Shown: one piece after another, positions 33,618 to 44,871 of the stretch
Position numbering within the stretch: position 1 is the first letter of the stretch
Layout: each line of letters opens with the position of its first letter
Source: Calditrichales bacterium MX18-03
GTDB lineage: Bacteria > Bacillota > Clostridia > Lutisporales > Lutisporaceae
DNA length: 64,000 nt
Reading direction: 5' to 3'
Assembly (NCBI GenBank): GCA_021083345.1
Contig: JAJGRE010000001.1
Coordinates: forward strand, 682,001-746,000
The notes under the pieces: generated by a model
Seen by the model: only the letters and a program-made list of their open reading frames with translations
Databases searched by the model: none
Told to the model about the DNA's origin: nothing
Program-made: the position numbers and the translations under genes

Positions 33618-34286
33618 TTATAAAGCTTCTATTAAATAGACATCCTGTATTTCATCTCCCAAAGCCCTGACCTGTGCGATCACCTTTTTTGATATGGCGT
33701 TATCGGTTTCAATGATCATAAAGGCATCCTGCCCTTTACTCTGCCTGAAAACCCGCATAAAGGCGATATTGATGTTGAACTGCACCATAAGGCTTGTCAC
33801 TTCGGCAATCACCCCCGGCCGGTCCATATGGCGGATAACCAATGTGGGATATTCTCCGGTAAACTCCACGTTCAGCCCGTTGATCTGGATCACTTTGATA
33901 CTGCCGCCGCCAATGGAGCAGCCCATCATTTCCGTCCGTTTGCCGTCGCTGCCGGTTATCACCGTTTTGACGGTATTGGGATGGGGGGGATCCGCATCAT
34001 CGGCAATAAACTCATAAATCAGCCCTGCTGCTTCTGCCAGCTCCAAGGACCTGCCCAGGTTGGGATCGTTGGGCTCCATGTCCATTATGCCGGCCAGCAG
34101 TGCCCGGTCGGTGCCGTGGCCTTTATAGGTTTTTGCAAAAGAACCGTATAGCACAAAGATAACCCTGGCCACATCATTGCCGCTGATCCTTCTGGCCACT
34201 TTGCCCAGCCTGGCTGCTCCCGCCGTATGGGAGCTGGACGGCCCGATCATCCTGGGACCGATAATGTCAAATACACTATAATCCAT
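33618..34286 (-). CDS. sdaAB: L-serine dehydratase, beta subunit
   Basis: The 222-residue beta chain starts at ATG 34286, seven bases after AAGGAG (the ATG just before it is also possible). It begins MDYSVFDIIGPRMIGPSSSHTAGA, the hallmark N terminus, and ends in an ACT domain (VEFTGEYPTLVIRHMDRPGVIAE, about 145-220), a likely serine sensor. A consensus-like promoter with a palindrome over the -10 box lies directly upstream. Confidence 0.95.
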   Translation of the reverse strand: MDYSVFDIIGPRMIGPSSSHTAGAARLGKVARRISGNDVARVIFVLYGSFAKTYKGHGTDRALLAGIMDMEPNDPNLGRSLELAEAAGLIYEFIADDADPPHPNTVKTVITGSDGKRTEMMGCSIGGGSIKVIQINGLNVEFTGEYPTLVIRHMDRPGVIAEVTSLMVQFNINIAFMRVFRQSKGQDAFMIIETDNAISKKVIAQVRALGDEIQDVYLIEAL

Positions 34287-34307
34287 CATCTTTCTCCTTA
34301 AATGAAA

Positions 34308-34353
34308 AAACAGATTGTTACTATCATTATACAATCTGTTTCCTTCAATTCAA
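34308..34353 (-). promoter_or_regulatory. sdaAB promoter overlapped by an operator-like palindrome
   Basis: On the minus strand TTGAAT (34348-34353) and TATAAT (34326-34331) are 16 bases apart. A perfect 11-bp inverted repeat (AAACAGATTGT and its complement; 34308-34318 and 34331-34341, 12 bases between) embraces the -10 box and the start point. As DNA it looks like a repressor site. As RNA it would resemble a terminator followed by T residues only if transcription began upstream. Confidence 0.6.
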
Positions 34354-34389
34354 ATAAAATCACACAGGGAATCTGATGTAATTTTATTT

Positions 34390-34409
34390 GGAGTTTGCGT
34401 GCAAACTCC
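34390..34409 (-). terminator. Terminator of the ilv-leu operon
   Basis: A perfect nine-pair hairpin (GGAGTTTGC/GCAAACTCC) 12 bases past the ilvE stop, followed on the minus strand by AAATAAAATT. The T-run is poor, so termination may be partial. Confidence 0.6.
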
Positions 34410-34421
34410 GAATCAAGCTAT

Positions 34422-35342
34422 TTACTTTTCATAAACCGGCGTGCAGTAATGGGTGTACTTTGGGTTTCGCGCCTTGGCTACATCAAAGAACAAGCCCTTC
34501 AGCCTTTTGCAGACCTCTCCCTGCTTGCCGCTGCCGATGGTTCTCTTATCCACTTCCACCACCGATACGACCTCCATCCCTGTCCCGCTGAAAAAGACCT
34601 CTTCAGCGGCATACAGTTCCGTTCTGGGAATGCTGCGCTCAACCACTTCCAAGCCCAATTCCTCTCTTGCCAATACCATCACCGTGTCCCGGGTAATCCC
34701 TTCCAGAATATTGTCGCTGGCCGGTGGTGTCACCAGCTTGCCTTTCCTCAGCATGAAAATGTTCTCGCCGGGGCCTTCACAGACATGTCCGTCAGCCGTC
34801 AGCAGGATCGCCTCGTCATACCCGTTCTGCAATGCTTCTAGAGAAGCTAATGCAGAGTTCAAATAAGCTGCCGTCGCTTTCGTTCTGGGGGGCAGCATGT
34901 TGTCATTGAGGCGCTGCCACGAGGATACCGCTACTCTGAATTCCTCTTTGCCTGCCAGCTTACCAAGGGGCTGACAATACATCAGGATTCTGTCATCATC
35001 ATCAAACAGCGTCGGAAACAGAAGGTCGGAGCCTTTATAAGCAACCGGCCTGATATAAACGGTAGTCCTGAAGCTGTTCTTTTTCAAAAGCTCCACCACA
35101 TACCGGCAGAGCTCATCCACCGTATAGGGCAATTTGATGTATATGGCTTTACAGGACTCCATAAGCCGCTCCATGTGTTCCCTGAGCCGGAACACATAAA
35201 GCTGCTCCTTTTCCTCATCCCAATAGGCCCGGATCCCTTCAAAGCAGCCCAGGCCGTAGTTGAAAGCCTTGCAGCGGATGCTGATGCTGACCTGGCTTTC
35301 CTCCAGGATCTGACCTTGGTAGAAAACATAACTGACTGTCAT
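34422..35342 (-). CDS. ilvE: Branched-chain amino acid aminotransferase
   Basis: A class IV PLP aminotransferase that carries out the last step of Ile, Leu and Val synthesis. The 306-residue protein shows FNYGLGCFEGIRAYW, RTKATAAYLNSALA with the PLP-binding Lys, and DGHVCEGPGENIFM. It is the last gene of the ilv-leu operon, 12 bases after ilvB. Confidence 0.93.
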   Translation of the reverse strand: MTVSYVFYQGQILEESQVSISIRCKAFNYGLGCFEGIRAYWDEEKEQLYVFRLREHMERLMESCKAIYIKLPYTVDELCRYVVELLKKNSFRTTVYIRPVAYKGSDLLFPTLFDDDDRILMYCQPLGKLAGKEEFRVAVSSWQRLNDNMLPPRTKATAAYLNSALASLEALQNGYDEAILLTADGHVCEGPGENIFMLRKGKLVTPPASDNILEGITRDTVMVLAREELGLEVVERSIPRTELYAAEEVFFSGTGMEVVSVVEVDKRTIGSGKQGEVCKRLKGLFFDVAKARNPKYTHYCTPVYEK

Positions 35343-35354
35343 TCCATCACCTTC

Positions 35355-37034
35355 CTAAATATCATCGATACATTCTGTTATCGGTTCTCCCGCCGGTACC
35401 ATGGGCAGCACCAGATCGTCGGGATGGATCATGCACTCCACCACCACCGGTTCATCATATTTCAAAACCTTTTTGAAAGTCTCCTCCACATCGTCGTCAC
35501 AGGTTATAACGACGGATTTGATGCCAAAGGCCTCGGCAATCCTTGCAAAGCTCATTTCATCTACCAGGTTGGTACTGGCATATCTTTCATTATAGAATAT
35601 GCGCTGCCATTGCCGGACCATACCTAACGCATTATTGTTCATAACTACCTGTACCACCGGCAGCCGATACTTCGCCAGGGTAGCCAGCTCATTCAGGTTC
35701 ATCCGGAAGCTGCCATCTCCTGCTACATTAATGATTCGCCGGTCAGGCCTGCCCACTGCAGCGCCGATTGCAGCACCTAGACCATAGCCCATAGTGCCCA
35801 GTCCACCGGATGAGATAAAGTCCCGTGGCTCGGCAAAGGGGTAGTATTGAGCCGTCCACATCTGATTCTGCCCTACTTCGGTGGTTACGATGCTTTGTCC
35901 CTTTGTCAGCTCATGCAGCTTGTTCAAGAGGTACTGCGGATTCAATGCGCCATTGCTCTTGTACTTCATGGCATAAGTCCTTTTCCACTCTGCAATCTGT
36001 TTGTTCCACATGCCTTCAGGCTTTTCTTCTACCCGGTCCAGCAGCAAATTCAAGAATCCTTTGACATCCCCGCAGAGCGGAATATTGATGTCTTTCGTTC
36101 GGTTGAATACAGCCGGGTCTATATCGATGTGGATGATATGGGCATAAGGTGCAAACCCATCTGCCTTACAGATTGTCCTGTCGCTGAAGCGTGCACCTAC
36201 AGCAATCAGCAGGTCGCAATTGGTTATGGCCAGGTTGGCGCAGCGTGAACCGTGCATGCCCAGCATCCCCATGAAATAGGGATGGTCTCCCGGGAAGGCG
36301 CCTGTTCCCATTAATGAGCAGGCAACCGGTGCGTTTATTTTCTCCGCAAACTGCTTCAGTTCACTGCAGGAGTCGGATATCTTGATGCCGCCGCCTACAT
36401 AGATGACCGGCCGCTTGCACCGGTTGATGGCCTTAACAGCTCTGCTCAGGTTCAGCTCCAGCTCCCCATTTGCCATATCCACCGGTTCAGGCTTATAGCC
36501 GGTATCCACCGCTGCCGGTTCATAATCCACTTCTGCTGCCTGAATATCCTTGGGAATATCAACCAATACCGGACCGGGACGGCCGGTGCGTGCAATCTCA
36601 AAGGCTTCACGGATGATTTCGGGCAGCTTTGCAGCCTGCTTTACCATGTAGTTCTTTTTGGTAATACATTTGGTTATCGTTGTGATATCCAACTCTTGAA
36701 AGGTCTCTTTACCCAATAATGAGCGGGCGACCTGCCCGGTAATGACCACCATTGGGACCGAATCGCGGAAGGCAGTTGCAATACCCGTTACCGTATTGGC
36801 AGCGCCGGGTCCTGAAGTGACCAGCACGACGCCGACCTTTCCGGTAGCTCTGGCGTAGCCGTCCGCCGCATGGGTTGCACCTTGCTCGTGGGCTGTAAGA
36901 ATGTGTCTGATGTCCGGTGTATCGTATAGTGCATCATAAATATTGATAACGGTTCCTCCCGGGAAACCGAATATGGTGTCAACACCCTGTTCGCGCAGGC
37001 ATTCAATCAGGACCTGCGCTCCTTTCATCTTCAT
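35355..37034 (-). CDS. ilvB: Acetolactate synthase, large (catalytic) subunit
   Basis: A ThDP enzyme that makes acetolactate for Val/Leu and acetohydroxybutyrate for Ile. From ATG 37034 (eight bases after GGAGG) it has 559 residues. Motifs: GFPGGTVINIYDAL with the catalytic Glu in the following HEQGATHAADGYAR, and the ThDP/Mg motif GDGSFRMNLNELATL. No regulatory small subunit (ilvN) follows, and none is in the operon, so feedback control must come from elsewhere or be absent. It could also be a stand-alone form. Confidence 0.94.
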   Translation of the reverse strand: MKMKGAQVLIECLREQGVDTIFGFPGGTVINIYDALYDTPDIRHILTAHEQGATHAADGYARATGKVGVVLVTSGPGAANTVTGIATAFRDSVPMVVITGQVARSLLGKETFQELDITTITKCITKKNYMVKQAAKLPEIIREAFEIARTGRPGPVLVDIPKDIQAAEVDYEPAAVDTGYKPEPVDMANGELELNLSRAVKAINRCKRPVIYVGGGIKISDSCSELKQFAEKINAPVACSLMGTGAFPGDHPYFMGMLGMHGSRCANLAITNCDLLIAVGARFSDRTICKADGFAPYAHIIHIDIDPAVFNRTKDINIPLCGDVKGFLNLLLDRVEEKPEGMWNKQIAEWKRTYAMKYKSNGALNPQYLLNKLHELTKGQSIVTTEVGQNQMWTAQYYPFAEPRDFISSGGLGTMGYGLGAAIGAAVGRPDRRIINVAGDGSFRMNLNELATLAKYRLPVVQVVMNNNALGMVRQWQRIFYNERYASTNLVDEMSFARIAEAFGIKSVVITCDDDVEETFKKVLKYDEPVVVECMIHPDDLVLPMVPAGEPITECIDDI

Positions 37035-37057
37035 TGCAATCACCTCCAAAGCTCATA

Positions 37058-38125
37058 TTATTCCAGCGCTTTACAGACCAGCTCTCCCATTTTCTGTGTA
37101 CCTACTGCCTTCATGCCGGGCTGCATGATGTCCAGTGTCCGATAGCCTTGGTCTAAAACTTTACGGACTGCATTTTCAATCATTACCGCCTCGTTTTCCA
37201 TATCAAAGCTGTACCGGAGCATCATAGCCGCACTCATGACGGTTGCCAGGGGGTTTGCCTTATCCTGGCCAGCAATGTCCGGTGCCGAGCCATGTATGGG
37301 CTCGTAGATTCCCAGCTTGCCTGCGCCGATGCTGGCGGATGGCAGCATACCAAGGGATCCGGTCAGCATGGATGCTTCATCGCTCAGGATATCCCCGAAC
37401 ATATTCTCCGTCACGATAACGTCAAATTGCCTGGGATTCCTGACAAGCTGCATCGCTGCGTTGTCGACGTACATATAATCCATTGCAATATCTTTATTCT
37501 CCAGGGCCAGCCGGGTTGCAACCTCCCGCCATAGTCTGGAGCTTTCCAGCACATTGGCTTTATCGACCAAGGTGACCTTTCCGCTTCTTTTGCGGGCAAT
37601 CTGGAAAGCAACCTTTATGATCCGCTCTATTTCGTGAGTGGAGTAAACCATGGTATCCCATGCCTTTTGCCCATCTGCCGTATCCACTCTTTTCTTTTCA
37701 CCGAAGTACAAGCCGCCGGTCAGCTCCCGGATAACCATCAGGTCGATGCCGTCGCCCAGCACTTCTTCCTTTAAGGTCGATGCCGACTTCAGCTGCGGAA
37801 ATAAAACAGCCGGCCTGAGGTTTGCGAAAACCTCCAGCGCCTTCCTTAAGCTCAGGAGCCCTGCCTCCGGTCTCAGATGTCCGGGCAAGGTATCCCATTG
37901 GGGTCCGCCCACTGCACCCAGCAATACGGCATCGCTGGCTTTGCAAACGTCTATGGTTTCCTGCGGCAGGGGCACCCCCGTCTCGTCAATGGCCCTGCCG
38001 CCCATCAGAACTTCCCGGTATTCGAAGCTGCAACCGGACTGTCTGGTTACAACATCCAGCACCTTAACGGTTTCGCGGATGACTTCTATCCCTATTCCAT
38101 CTCCCGGTATCAATGCAATCTTCAT
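37058..38125 (-). CDS. leuB: 3-isopropylmalate dehydrogenase
   Basis: LeuB oxidises 3-isopropylmalate; with citramalate-derived methylmalate it also serves isoleucine synthesis. The 355-residue protein shows [10 protein letters not shown], the [11 protein letters not shown] segment, the substrate loop [10 protein letters not shown] and [13 protein letters not shown]. Its ATG shares the A of the leuD stop (TAATG). Confidence 0.96.
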   Translation of the reverse strand: MKIALIPGDGIGIEVIRETVKVLDVVTRQSGCSFEYREVLMGGRAIDETGVPLPQETIDVCKASDAVLLGAVGGPQWDTLPGHLRPEAGLLSLRKALEVFANLRPAVLFPQLKSASTLKEEVLGDGIDLMVIRELTGGLYFGEKKRVDTADGQKAWDTMVYSTHEIERIIKVAFQIARKRSGKVTLVDKANVLESSRLWREVATRLALENKDIAMDYMYVDNAAMQLVRNPRQFDVIVTENMFGDILSDEASMLTGSLGMLPSASIGAGKLGIYEPIHGSAPDIAGQDKANPLATVMSAAMMLRYSFDMENEAVMIENAVRKVLDQGYRTLDIMQPGMKAVGTQKMGELVCKALE

Positions 38126-38613
38126 TATGCCTTCACCTGCCCCTTCACATAATTGATGAGACCGTCGGCTTTCATGATTTCCTGCATAAATGCCGGAAAA
38201 CTTGCTGCTCTGTATGTCTTTCCCTGAGTCAGATTTCGGATGGAACCACTTTCCAGGTCCACCTCCACCTCATCTCCCTGCCGGATTTCAGCCGCAGCCT
38301 CGGGACATTCCAGTATCGGCAGGCCGATATTGATGGCATTCCGGTAAAAAATCCTGGCAAAGGTTTCTGCGATGATGCAGCTGATGCCCGATACCTTGAT
38401 GACTAAAGGCGCATGCTCCCTGGAGGAGCCGCAGCCAAAGTTCTTTCCGGCTACCAGGATGTCGCCGTTTTTGACCTGTTTGACAAAATCTTTGTCGATA
38501 TCCTCCATGCAGTGGGCTGCAAGCTCTTTTTCATCCGCTATGTTCAGATATCTTGCCGGTATGATGACATCGGTATCCACGTTGTCCTGGTATTTAAAAA
38601 CATGTCCTTTCAT
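38125..38613 (-). CDS. leuD: 3-isopropylmalate dehydratase, small subunit
   Basis: The 162-residue swivel subunit begins [24 protein letters not shown], the standard N terminus, and has [15 protein letters not shown] longer open frame to 38793 only overlaps leuC and is rejected. Start and stop are coupled to both neighbours by TAATG overlaps. With LeuC it isomerises 2-isopropylmalate, and very likely citramalate. Confidence 0.95.
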   Translation of the reverse strand: MKGHVFKYQDNVDTDVIIPARYLNIADEKELAAHCMEDIDKDFVKQVKNGDILVAGKNFGCGSSREHAPLVIKVSGISCIIAETFARIFYRNAINIGLPILECPEAAAEIRQGDEVEVDLESGSIRNLTQGKTYRAASFPAFMQEIMKADGLINYVKGQVKA

Positions 38614-39878
38614 TATTTCATGACCTCCTCGGGAGAAGATATTCTGCCGGTTATGGCAGATGCTGCCGCAACAGCGGGACTTGCCAGATAGACTTCGCTT
38701 TCCGGATGTCCCATCCGGCCTACAAAATTGCGGTTGGTCGTCGCAACCGCTCGCTCTCCCTTGGCCAATATCCCCATATGCCCTCCCAGACAAGGTCCGC
38801 AGGTGGGTGTGCTGACCGCTGCTCCCGCCTCTACGAATATCTCCAGAAGGCCTTCTCTCATGGCTTCAAGATAAATCTTCTGCGTAGCAGGGAATACGAT
38901 AGTCCGCACCCTCGGGTGTACCTTTCTGCCTTTCAGCACATGCGCTGCTACTCTCAGGTCCTCCAGCCTGCCGTTGGTGCAGGAGCCGATGACTACCTGG
39001 TCTATTGGAACGTCACCCACGGCATCGATGCTTCTGGTGTTTTCCGGCAAATGCGGGAACGCGACCGTGGGCCGGATACCTGCCAGATCGATTTCGATAA
39101 CCCGGCTGTATTCCGTATCCTTATCTGCTTCATACACTGCATACGGCTTGACTGCATGTGCTTTGACATAATCCACCGTTTTCTCATCCACCGGAAAGAT
39201 ACCGTTTTTTGCACCCGCCTCGATGGCCATGTTGGCAATAGTAAAGCGGTCATCTATGGACAGCGCCTTCACGCCTTCACCGCAGTATTCCATGGACTGG
39301 TATAATGCACCGTCTACACCGATCATGCCGATAAGGTGCAGGATCACGTCTTTTCCGCTGACCCAGGGTCCCATTTTTCCCTTCAGCACGATTTTGACGG
39401 CCTCAGGTACCTTGAACCAGGCCTCGCCGGTAGCCATACCCACAGCCATATCGGTACTGCCGATGCCGGTTGAAAAGGCACCCAGCGCCCCGTAAGTGCA
39501 GGTGTGGGAATCCGCTCCTATCACCACATCTCCGGGTACTACCAGGCCTTTCTCGGGAATCAGCGCATGTTCGATGCCCATCTGGCCTATCTCGAAGTAA
39601 TTCTCTATCTCCATTTTCCTTGCAAAATCCCGGATCAGCTTGTTCTGCTCTGCCGATTTAATATCCTTGTTGGGGGTAAAATGATCCGGCACGATGGCCA
39701 CCTTTTTCTTATCAAAAACACAGCATACACCTATCTTTTCAAACTCGTGAACTGCAACCGGTGTTGTGACGTCATTTCCCAATACCAGATCCAGCTTCGC
39801 TTTGATCAGCTGGCCTGCCTCCACCCGTTCCAGTCCGGCATGTGCTGCCAGAATCTTTTGTGTCATTGTCATTCCCAT
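38613..39878 (-). CDS. leuC: 3-isopropylmalate dehydratase, large subunit
   Basis: The aconitase-type Fe-S subunit, 421 residues, of the shorter archaeal/clostridial kind. Seen are [42 protein letters not shown] and [12 protein letters not shown], whose three Cys bind the [4Fe-4S] cluster. The start is ATG 39878, eight bases after GGAGGGAG. It lies directly after cimA, in keeping with use on both citramalate and isopropylmalate. Confidence 0.95.
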   Translation of the reverse strand: MGMTMTQKILAAHAGLERVEAGQLIKAKLDLVLGNDVTTPVAVHEFEKIGVCCVFDKKKVAIVPDHFTPNKDIKSAEQNKLIRDFARKMEIENYFEIGQMGIEHALIPEKGLVVPGDVVIGADSHTCTYGALGAFSTGIGSTDMAVGMATGEAWFKVPEAVKIVLKGKMGPWVSGKDVILHLIGMIGVDGALYQSMEYCGEGVKALSIDDRFTIANMAIEAGAKNGIFPVDEKTVDYVKAHAVKPYAVYEADKDTEYSRVIEIDLAGIRPTVAFPHLPENTRSIDAVGDVPIDQVVIGSCTNGRLEDLRVAAHVLKGRKVHPRVRTIVFPATQKIYLEAMREGLLEIFVEAGAAVSTPTCGPCLGGHMGILAKGERAVATTNRNFVGRMGHPESEVYLASPAVAAASAITGRISSPEEVMK

Positions 39879-41492
39879 CTATACTGCTCCCTCCATCCAC
39901 GCTTCATTTTCCTTAGTCAGCGCCATATCCTTCTCGTACTCCATCAGAAAATACTCGATGGAGTCGGTAAGTGCGACCCAACTGGCTTCAATGATGTTGG
40001 TGGATACACCGATGGTACCCCACACCCTTTCGCCATCCGTCGATTCAATTTGGACCCTTACCTTTGCTGCCGTCGCTTGCTGCGTATCTATGACGCGCAC
40101 CTTATAATCCAGCAATCTCATTTTCAGAAGCTGAGGATAGAATAGCTCCAACGCCCTCCGGAGCGCACGGTCCATGGCATTGACCGGCCCGTCGCCCTCC
40201 GCTGCCGTAATTTCCTGCTCCCCGTTGACCTCTACCTTGATCACTGCCGTTGCACTGTTCCCTTCCTTCCACTGGTTTTCCGCCAGCACGGTGAAATCCA
40301 GCACCTGGAAGAACTGCCTGAGCTTGCCCAGGGTCCGCCTGACTACCAGGTCAAAGGAGCCCTCTGCCCCTTCAAACTGATATCCGTCATGCTCTAACGA
40401 CTTAAGCCGGTTCATAATATCCTGGACCTCTGGAGACTCCTTGGAAAGCCATGGCGCCACCTCCTGGATGCGCTTCAGGATCGAGCTCCTTCCCGCAACC
40501 TCGGACATCAGCATGCGCCTGCTGTTACCTACCAATTCCGGCGGAATGTGCTCGAAGGAGGCTGTGTTCTTCAGTACGCCGTCGATATGCATGCCACCTT
40601 TATGGGCAAAAGCATTGTTCCCGACATAAGGCTCGTATTCATTCAACGATTTGTTGGCCAGTTCACTGAAGTAACGTGCCAGCGTCGCCAGTTCGCACAA
40701 GCTGCTGTCCGGAACCAGCCGCAGCTGTTTCTTGAGCTGCAGGTTGGGTATAATGGTGCAGAGATTCGCATTACCGCACCGCTCCCCATACCCATTGACC
40801 GTGCCTTGGACCTGCACCGCTCCGGCCATCACCGCCATGATGCTGTTGGCAACCGCCATACCGCAGTCGTTGTGGCTGTGTATACCAACCGGCACATCGA
40901 ACCGCTTCACCACAGTTTTCACAATGCCTGCCACGTCTGCAGGAAAGGTTCCTCCATTGGTGTCGCAGAGCACCAGCCAGTCGGCCCCGCCCTCGCAGGC
41001 AGCGTGCAATGCGTTCATGGCATAGATCGGATTTGACTTAAGTCCGTCAAAAAAGTGCTCCGCATCAAATACGACTTCCTTGCCCTTCTCTTTGAAAAAG
41101 GCTACGGTGTCCCGGATCATATTCAGGTTTTCTTCCAGGGTGGTCCGGATGATCTGAGTGACATGAAAGTCCCAGCTTTTTCCGAAGATAGCTACCACCG
41201 GCGTGTCGGCTTTCAGAAGCGCCGTAACGTTCTGGTCCTCCTCAACCGCCACATTGGCTCTTCGCGTGCTGCCAAAGGCAGTCAGCTTTGCATTCCTGAG
41301 CCGCAGTTTCTTGACCTCTTCAAAGTAAGCCATATCCTTGGGATTGGAGCCGGGATTGCCGGCTTCAATGAAATCCACCCCGAATTCATCCAGCTTTTTG
41401 GTTATCTTCAATTTGTCCGCGACAGTAAATGAAACACCTTCTCCCTGCGCCCCATCCCTTAACGTGGTGTCAAAAACATAAATCTTTCTCAT
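39879..41492 (-). CDS. cimA: (R)-citramalate synthase
   Basis: CimA condenses pyruvate and acetyl-CoA to citramalate, giving 2-oxobutyrate for isoleucine without threonine. From ATG 41492 the protein has 537 residues: [38 protein letters not shown] and NGYGERCGNANL, then a C-terminal LeuA-dimer regulatory domain (about 410-530). The GNPGSNPKD reading and length separate it from LeuA. It starts one base after the leuA stop. Presence of cimA and absence of ilvA in the cluster agree with an Ile-sensing leader. Confidence 0.92.
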   Translation of the reverse strand: MRKIYVFDTTLRDGAQGEGVSFTVADKLKITKKLDEFGVDFIEAGNPGSNPKDMAYFEEVKKLRLRNAKLTAFGSTRRANVAVEEDQNVTALLKADTPVVAIFGKSWDFHVTQIIRTTLEENLNMIRDTVAFFKEKGKEVVFDAEHFFDGLKSNPIYAMNALHAACEGGADWLVLCDTNGGTFPADVAGIVKTVVKRFDVPVGIHSHNDCGMAVANSIMAVMAGAVQVQGTVNGYGERCGNANLCTIIPNLQLKKQLRLVPDSSLCELATLARYFSELANKSLNEYEPYVGNNAFAHKGGMHIDGVLKNTASFEHIPPELVGNSRRMLMSEVAGRSSILKRIQEVAPWLSKESPEVQDIMNRLKSLEHDGYQFEGAEGSFDLVVRRTLGKLRQFFQVLDFTVLAENQWKEGNSATAVIKVEVNGEQEITAAEGDGPVNAMDRALRRALELFYPQLLKMRLLDYKVRVIDTQQATAAKVRVQIESTDGERVWGTIGVSTNIIEASWVALTDSIEYFLMEYEKDMALTKENEAWMEGAV

Positions 41493-41493
41493 C

Positions 41494-43098
41494 TTATTCC
41501 AATCCCCAATTGAGTCCCACTCCTTCTCCAAAAAAGTTGCAGCTCCCGGCCAGCAAGGCTGCCTTTTGTGTCTGGTCCACATTCATATCCAGCCGGTAGA
41601 CCATATTATTGACGGCATTGACATATGCCCGTGCACTGGCTTCAATGATGTCGGTGCTGGCACCGTGTCCCACGAATACCATACTGCCTACTGAAATCTT
41701 GGTGGTTACCTGACCCAATGCATCCCTGCCCCCTGTTGCTGCCTTGATGTAATAGTCCTCCAGAGTAATCCGCATATTGACTGCCCTGTCTATGGCCTTG
41801 AAGGTTGCATCCACCGGACCGTCTCCACAGGCTGCTTCCTCTATGACACGGTCCTTATGCCGGATCCGCACCGTGGAGGTTGCCAGCATGCCGCTTCCGC
41901 TGGTGATCTGGAAATGCTCCAGGGTATAGGCTTCGGACACCTTGGAGGTTTCCTGGCTGACCAATGTCTCGATATCATCATCCATGACAAACTTTTTCTT
42001 GTCTGCCAGGTCTTTGAATTTGGCGAATATATTGGTTACCTCGTTGGCCGTCAGACTGCTGTAGCCCATTTCCCGGAGGCGCTCTTCAAAAGCATGGCGT
42101 CCGGAGTGTTTACCAAGGACGATATGATTCTGTTTGAGACCTACCGATTCCGGCGTCATGATTTCATAAGTCTGCCGGTGGGACAGCATGCCATGCTGGT
42201 GTATGCCCGACTCATGAGCAAAAGCATTAGCTCCGATAATGGCCTTATTGGGCTGTACATGCACACCGGTGAGGTAGCTGACCATCTTGCTGGTCCTATA
42301 AAGCTTTTCTGTGTGTATGCCGGTATTGGTGTTATATACATCATGCCGGGTACGGAGCGCCATGACAATCTCCTCCAGCGCGGCATTCCCAGCTCTTTCT
42401 CCCAGTCCGTTGATAGTGCATTCCACTTGTTCGGCTCCGTTTTCCACTGCGGCCAGCGAGTTGGCCACCGCCATCCCAAGGTCATTGTGGCAATGCACAC
42501 TGAGAATCGCCTTATGGATGTTGGGTACGTTTTCCCGGATATCCCTAATCAGCTTGCCGAACTCTCCCGGTGCCATATAACCTACTGTGTCGGCGATGTT
42601 GACCACATCCGCACCTGCATCGATGACGGCTTCCAGCACCCTAAAAAGGAATTGCGGGCTGGTTCTGCTGGCGTCTTCAGGTGAGAATTCCACTTCCGGA
42701 CATAAGGTTTTGGCATAGGCCACCATCTCGGCAGCCGATTGTATGACCTCTTCGGGAGCCATCTTCAGCTTATACTCCATATGCAGGTCTGAGGTTGCTA
42801 TGAAGGTATGAAGGCGGGGTTTTACGGCATACTTCAATGCCTCCCAGGCCCTGTCGATATCCTTTTTGGTTGCCCTGGCCAAAGCAGCCACAGTCACCTC
42901 CCTGACGTTTCGGGCTATTTCCATCACCGCTTCAAAATCACCATTGGAAGCGATGGGAAAGCCGGCTTCAATAACGTCTACACCCAGCTGCTCCAGCTGC
43001 TTGGCAATCTGCAGCTTTTCATGGACATTCAGGCTGACTCCCGGCGTCTGTTCGCCGTCCCTTAAGGTTGTATCGAATAAATAAATCCTTTTCGGCAT
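41494..43098 (-). CDS. leuA: 2-isopropylmalate synthase
   Basis: LeuA commits 2-oxoisovalerate to leucine synthesis. The 534-residue protein shows [70 protein letters not shown] and a C-terminal allosteric domain (about 395-515). Ribosome site AAAAGGGGG. It is second in the operon after ilvC. Confidence 0.95.
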   Translation of the reverse strand: MPKRIYLFDTTLRDGEQTPGVSLNVHEKLQIAKQLEQLGVDVIEAGFPIASNGDFEAVMEIARNVREVTVAALARATKKDIDRAWEALKYAVKPRLHTFIATSDLHMEYKLKMAPEEVIQSAAEMVAYAKTLCPEVEFSPEDASRTSPQFLFRVLEAVIDAGADVVNIADTVGYMAPGEFGKLIRDIRENVPNIHKAILSVHCHNDLGMAVANSLAAVENGAEQVECTINGLGERAGNAALEEIVMALRTRHDVYNTNTGIHTEKLYRTSKMVSYLTGVHVQPNKAIIGANAFAHESGIHQHGMLSHRQTYEIMTPESVGLKQNHIVLGKHSGRHAFEERLREMGYSSLTANEVTNIFAKFKDLADKKKFVMDDDIETLVSQETSKVSEAYTLEHFQITSGSGMLATSTVRIRHKDRVIEEAACGDGPVDATFKAIDRAVNMRITLEDYYIKAATGGRDALGQVTTKISVGSMVFVGHGASTDIIEASARAYVNAVNNMVYRLDMNVDQTQKAALLAGSCNFFGEGVGLNWGLE

Positions 43099-43114
43099 TT
43101 TTGATTCCCCCTTT

Positions 43115-44397
<1,283 letters not shown>

Positions 44398-44628
44398 ATT
44401 TTTCTCAAGCCGAATAATGCCGTTGATGCTAATCACTAGCACGAGACCCAGTAGGATGCTTAGCAGCACTACTAGAATCCCGTTAATAATTAGGCCTAGC
44501 CCGGCATTGACAATAATGCTAATTATGATAATGGCGAAAATGTTCATTATCCAATTCAACATTTGAAAAATCCCCTTAATGCTGATTTCTTCCCCCGGCA
44601 GCGTCAGCACGCCGTGGTATTAAAAGTG

Positions 44629-44657
44629 ATGTTACCAGCTTCTGGAGCAGAAGTCAA
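44629..44657 (-). promoter_or_regulatory. Promoter of the ilv-leu leader
   Basis: TTGACT (44652-44657) and TAACAT (44629-44634) on the minus strand, 17 bases apart. Transcription would start near 44622, giving a leader of about 500 nt before ilvC that contains the leader ORF and the T-box. Confidence 0.7.
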
Positions 44658-44806
44658 TAAAATTTCTTGGTAAAATTTCAGATTTTTTTCAAATTTTTTA
44701 ACAATTGCGGGTGGACATGCATATTCAAACCAGATTTTGCAGGCTCCAGCTGCAATTGTTACAAATTTGTAAAATAATCTAGGCCGTCTTTTGCCATCCC
44801 CTCATA

Positions 44807-44835
44807 TTGACACTAAAAATGATTTGTAGTATATT
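44807..44835 (+). promoter_or_regulatory. Promoter of ilvD
   Basis: TTGACA (44807-44812) and TATATT (44830-44835) with a 17-base spacer, about 30 bases before the ilvD start. The leader is too short for a T-box, so ilvD escapes the Ile control of the operon. A 9-bp inverted repeat (AACAATTGC at 44700-44708 and its complement at 44752-44760) lies between the two divergent promoters. Confidence 0.75.
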
Positions 44836-44871
44836 AGGTGCTAAATCTTAAGGTCGTAGGAGATGTGTAGT

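Noticed and set aside
38614-38793. Extended leuD frame inside leuC
   Set aside because: It is a shadow frame of leuC; leuD starts at the TAATG overlap with the standard MKGHVFKY N terminus.
44660-44700. AT-rich AAATCTGAAATTTT-like sequence resembling a CodY box upstream of the ilv leader promoter
   Set aside because: It differs from the CodY consensus at about four positions, and such A/T tracts are frequent by chance in this intergenic DNA.
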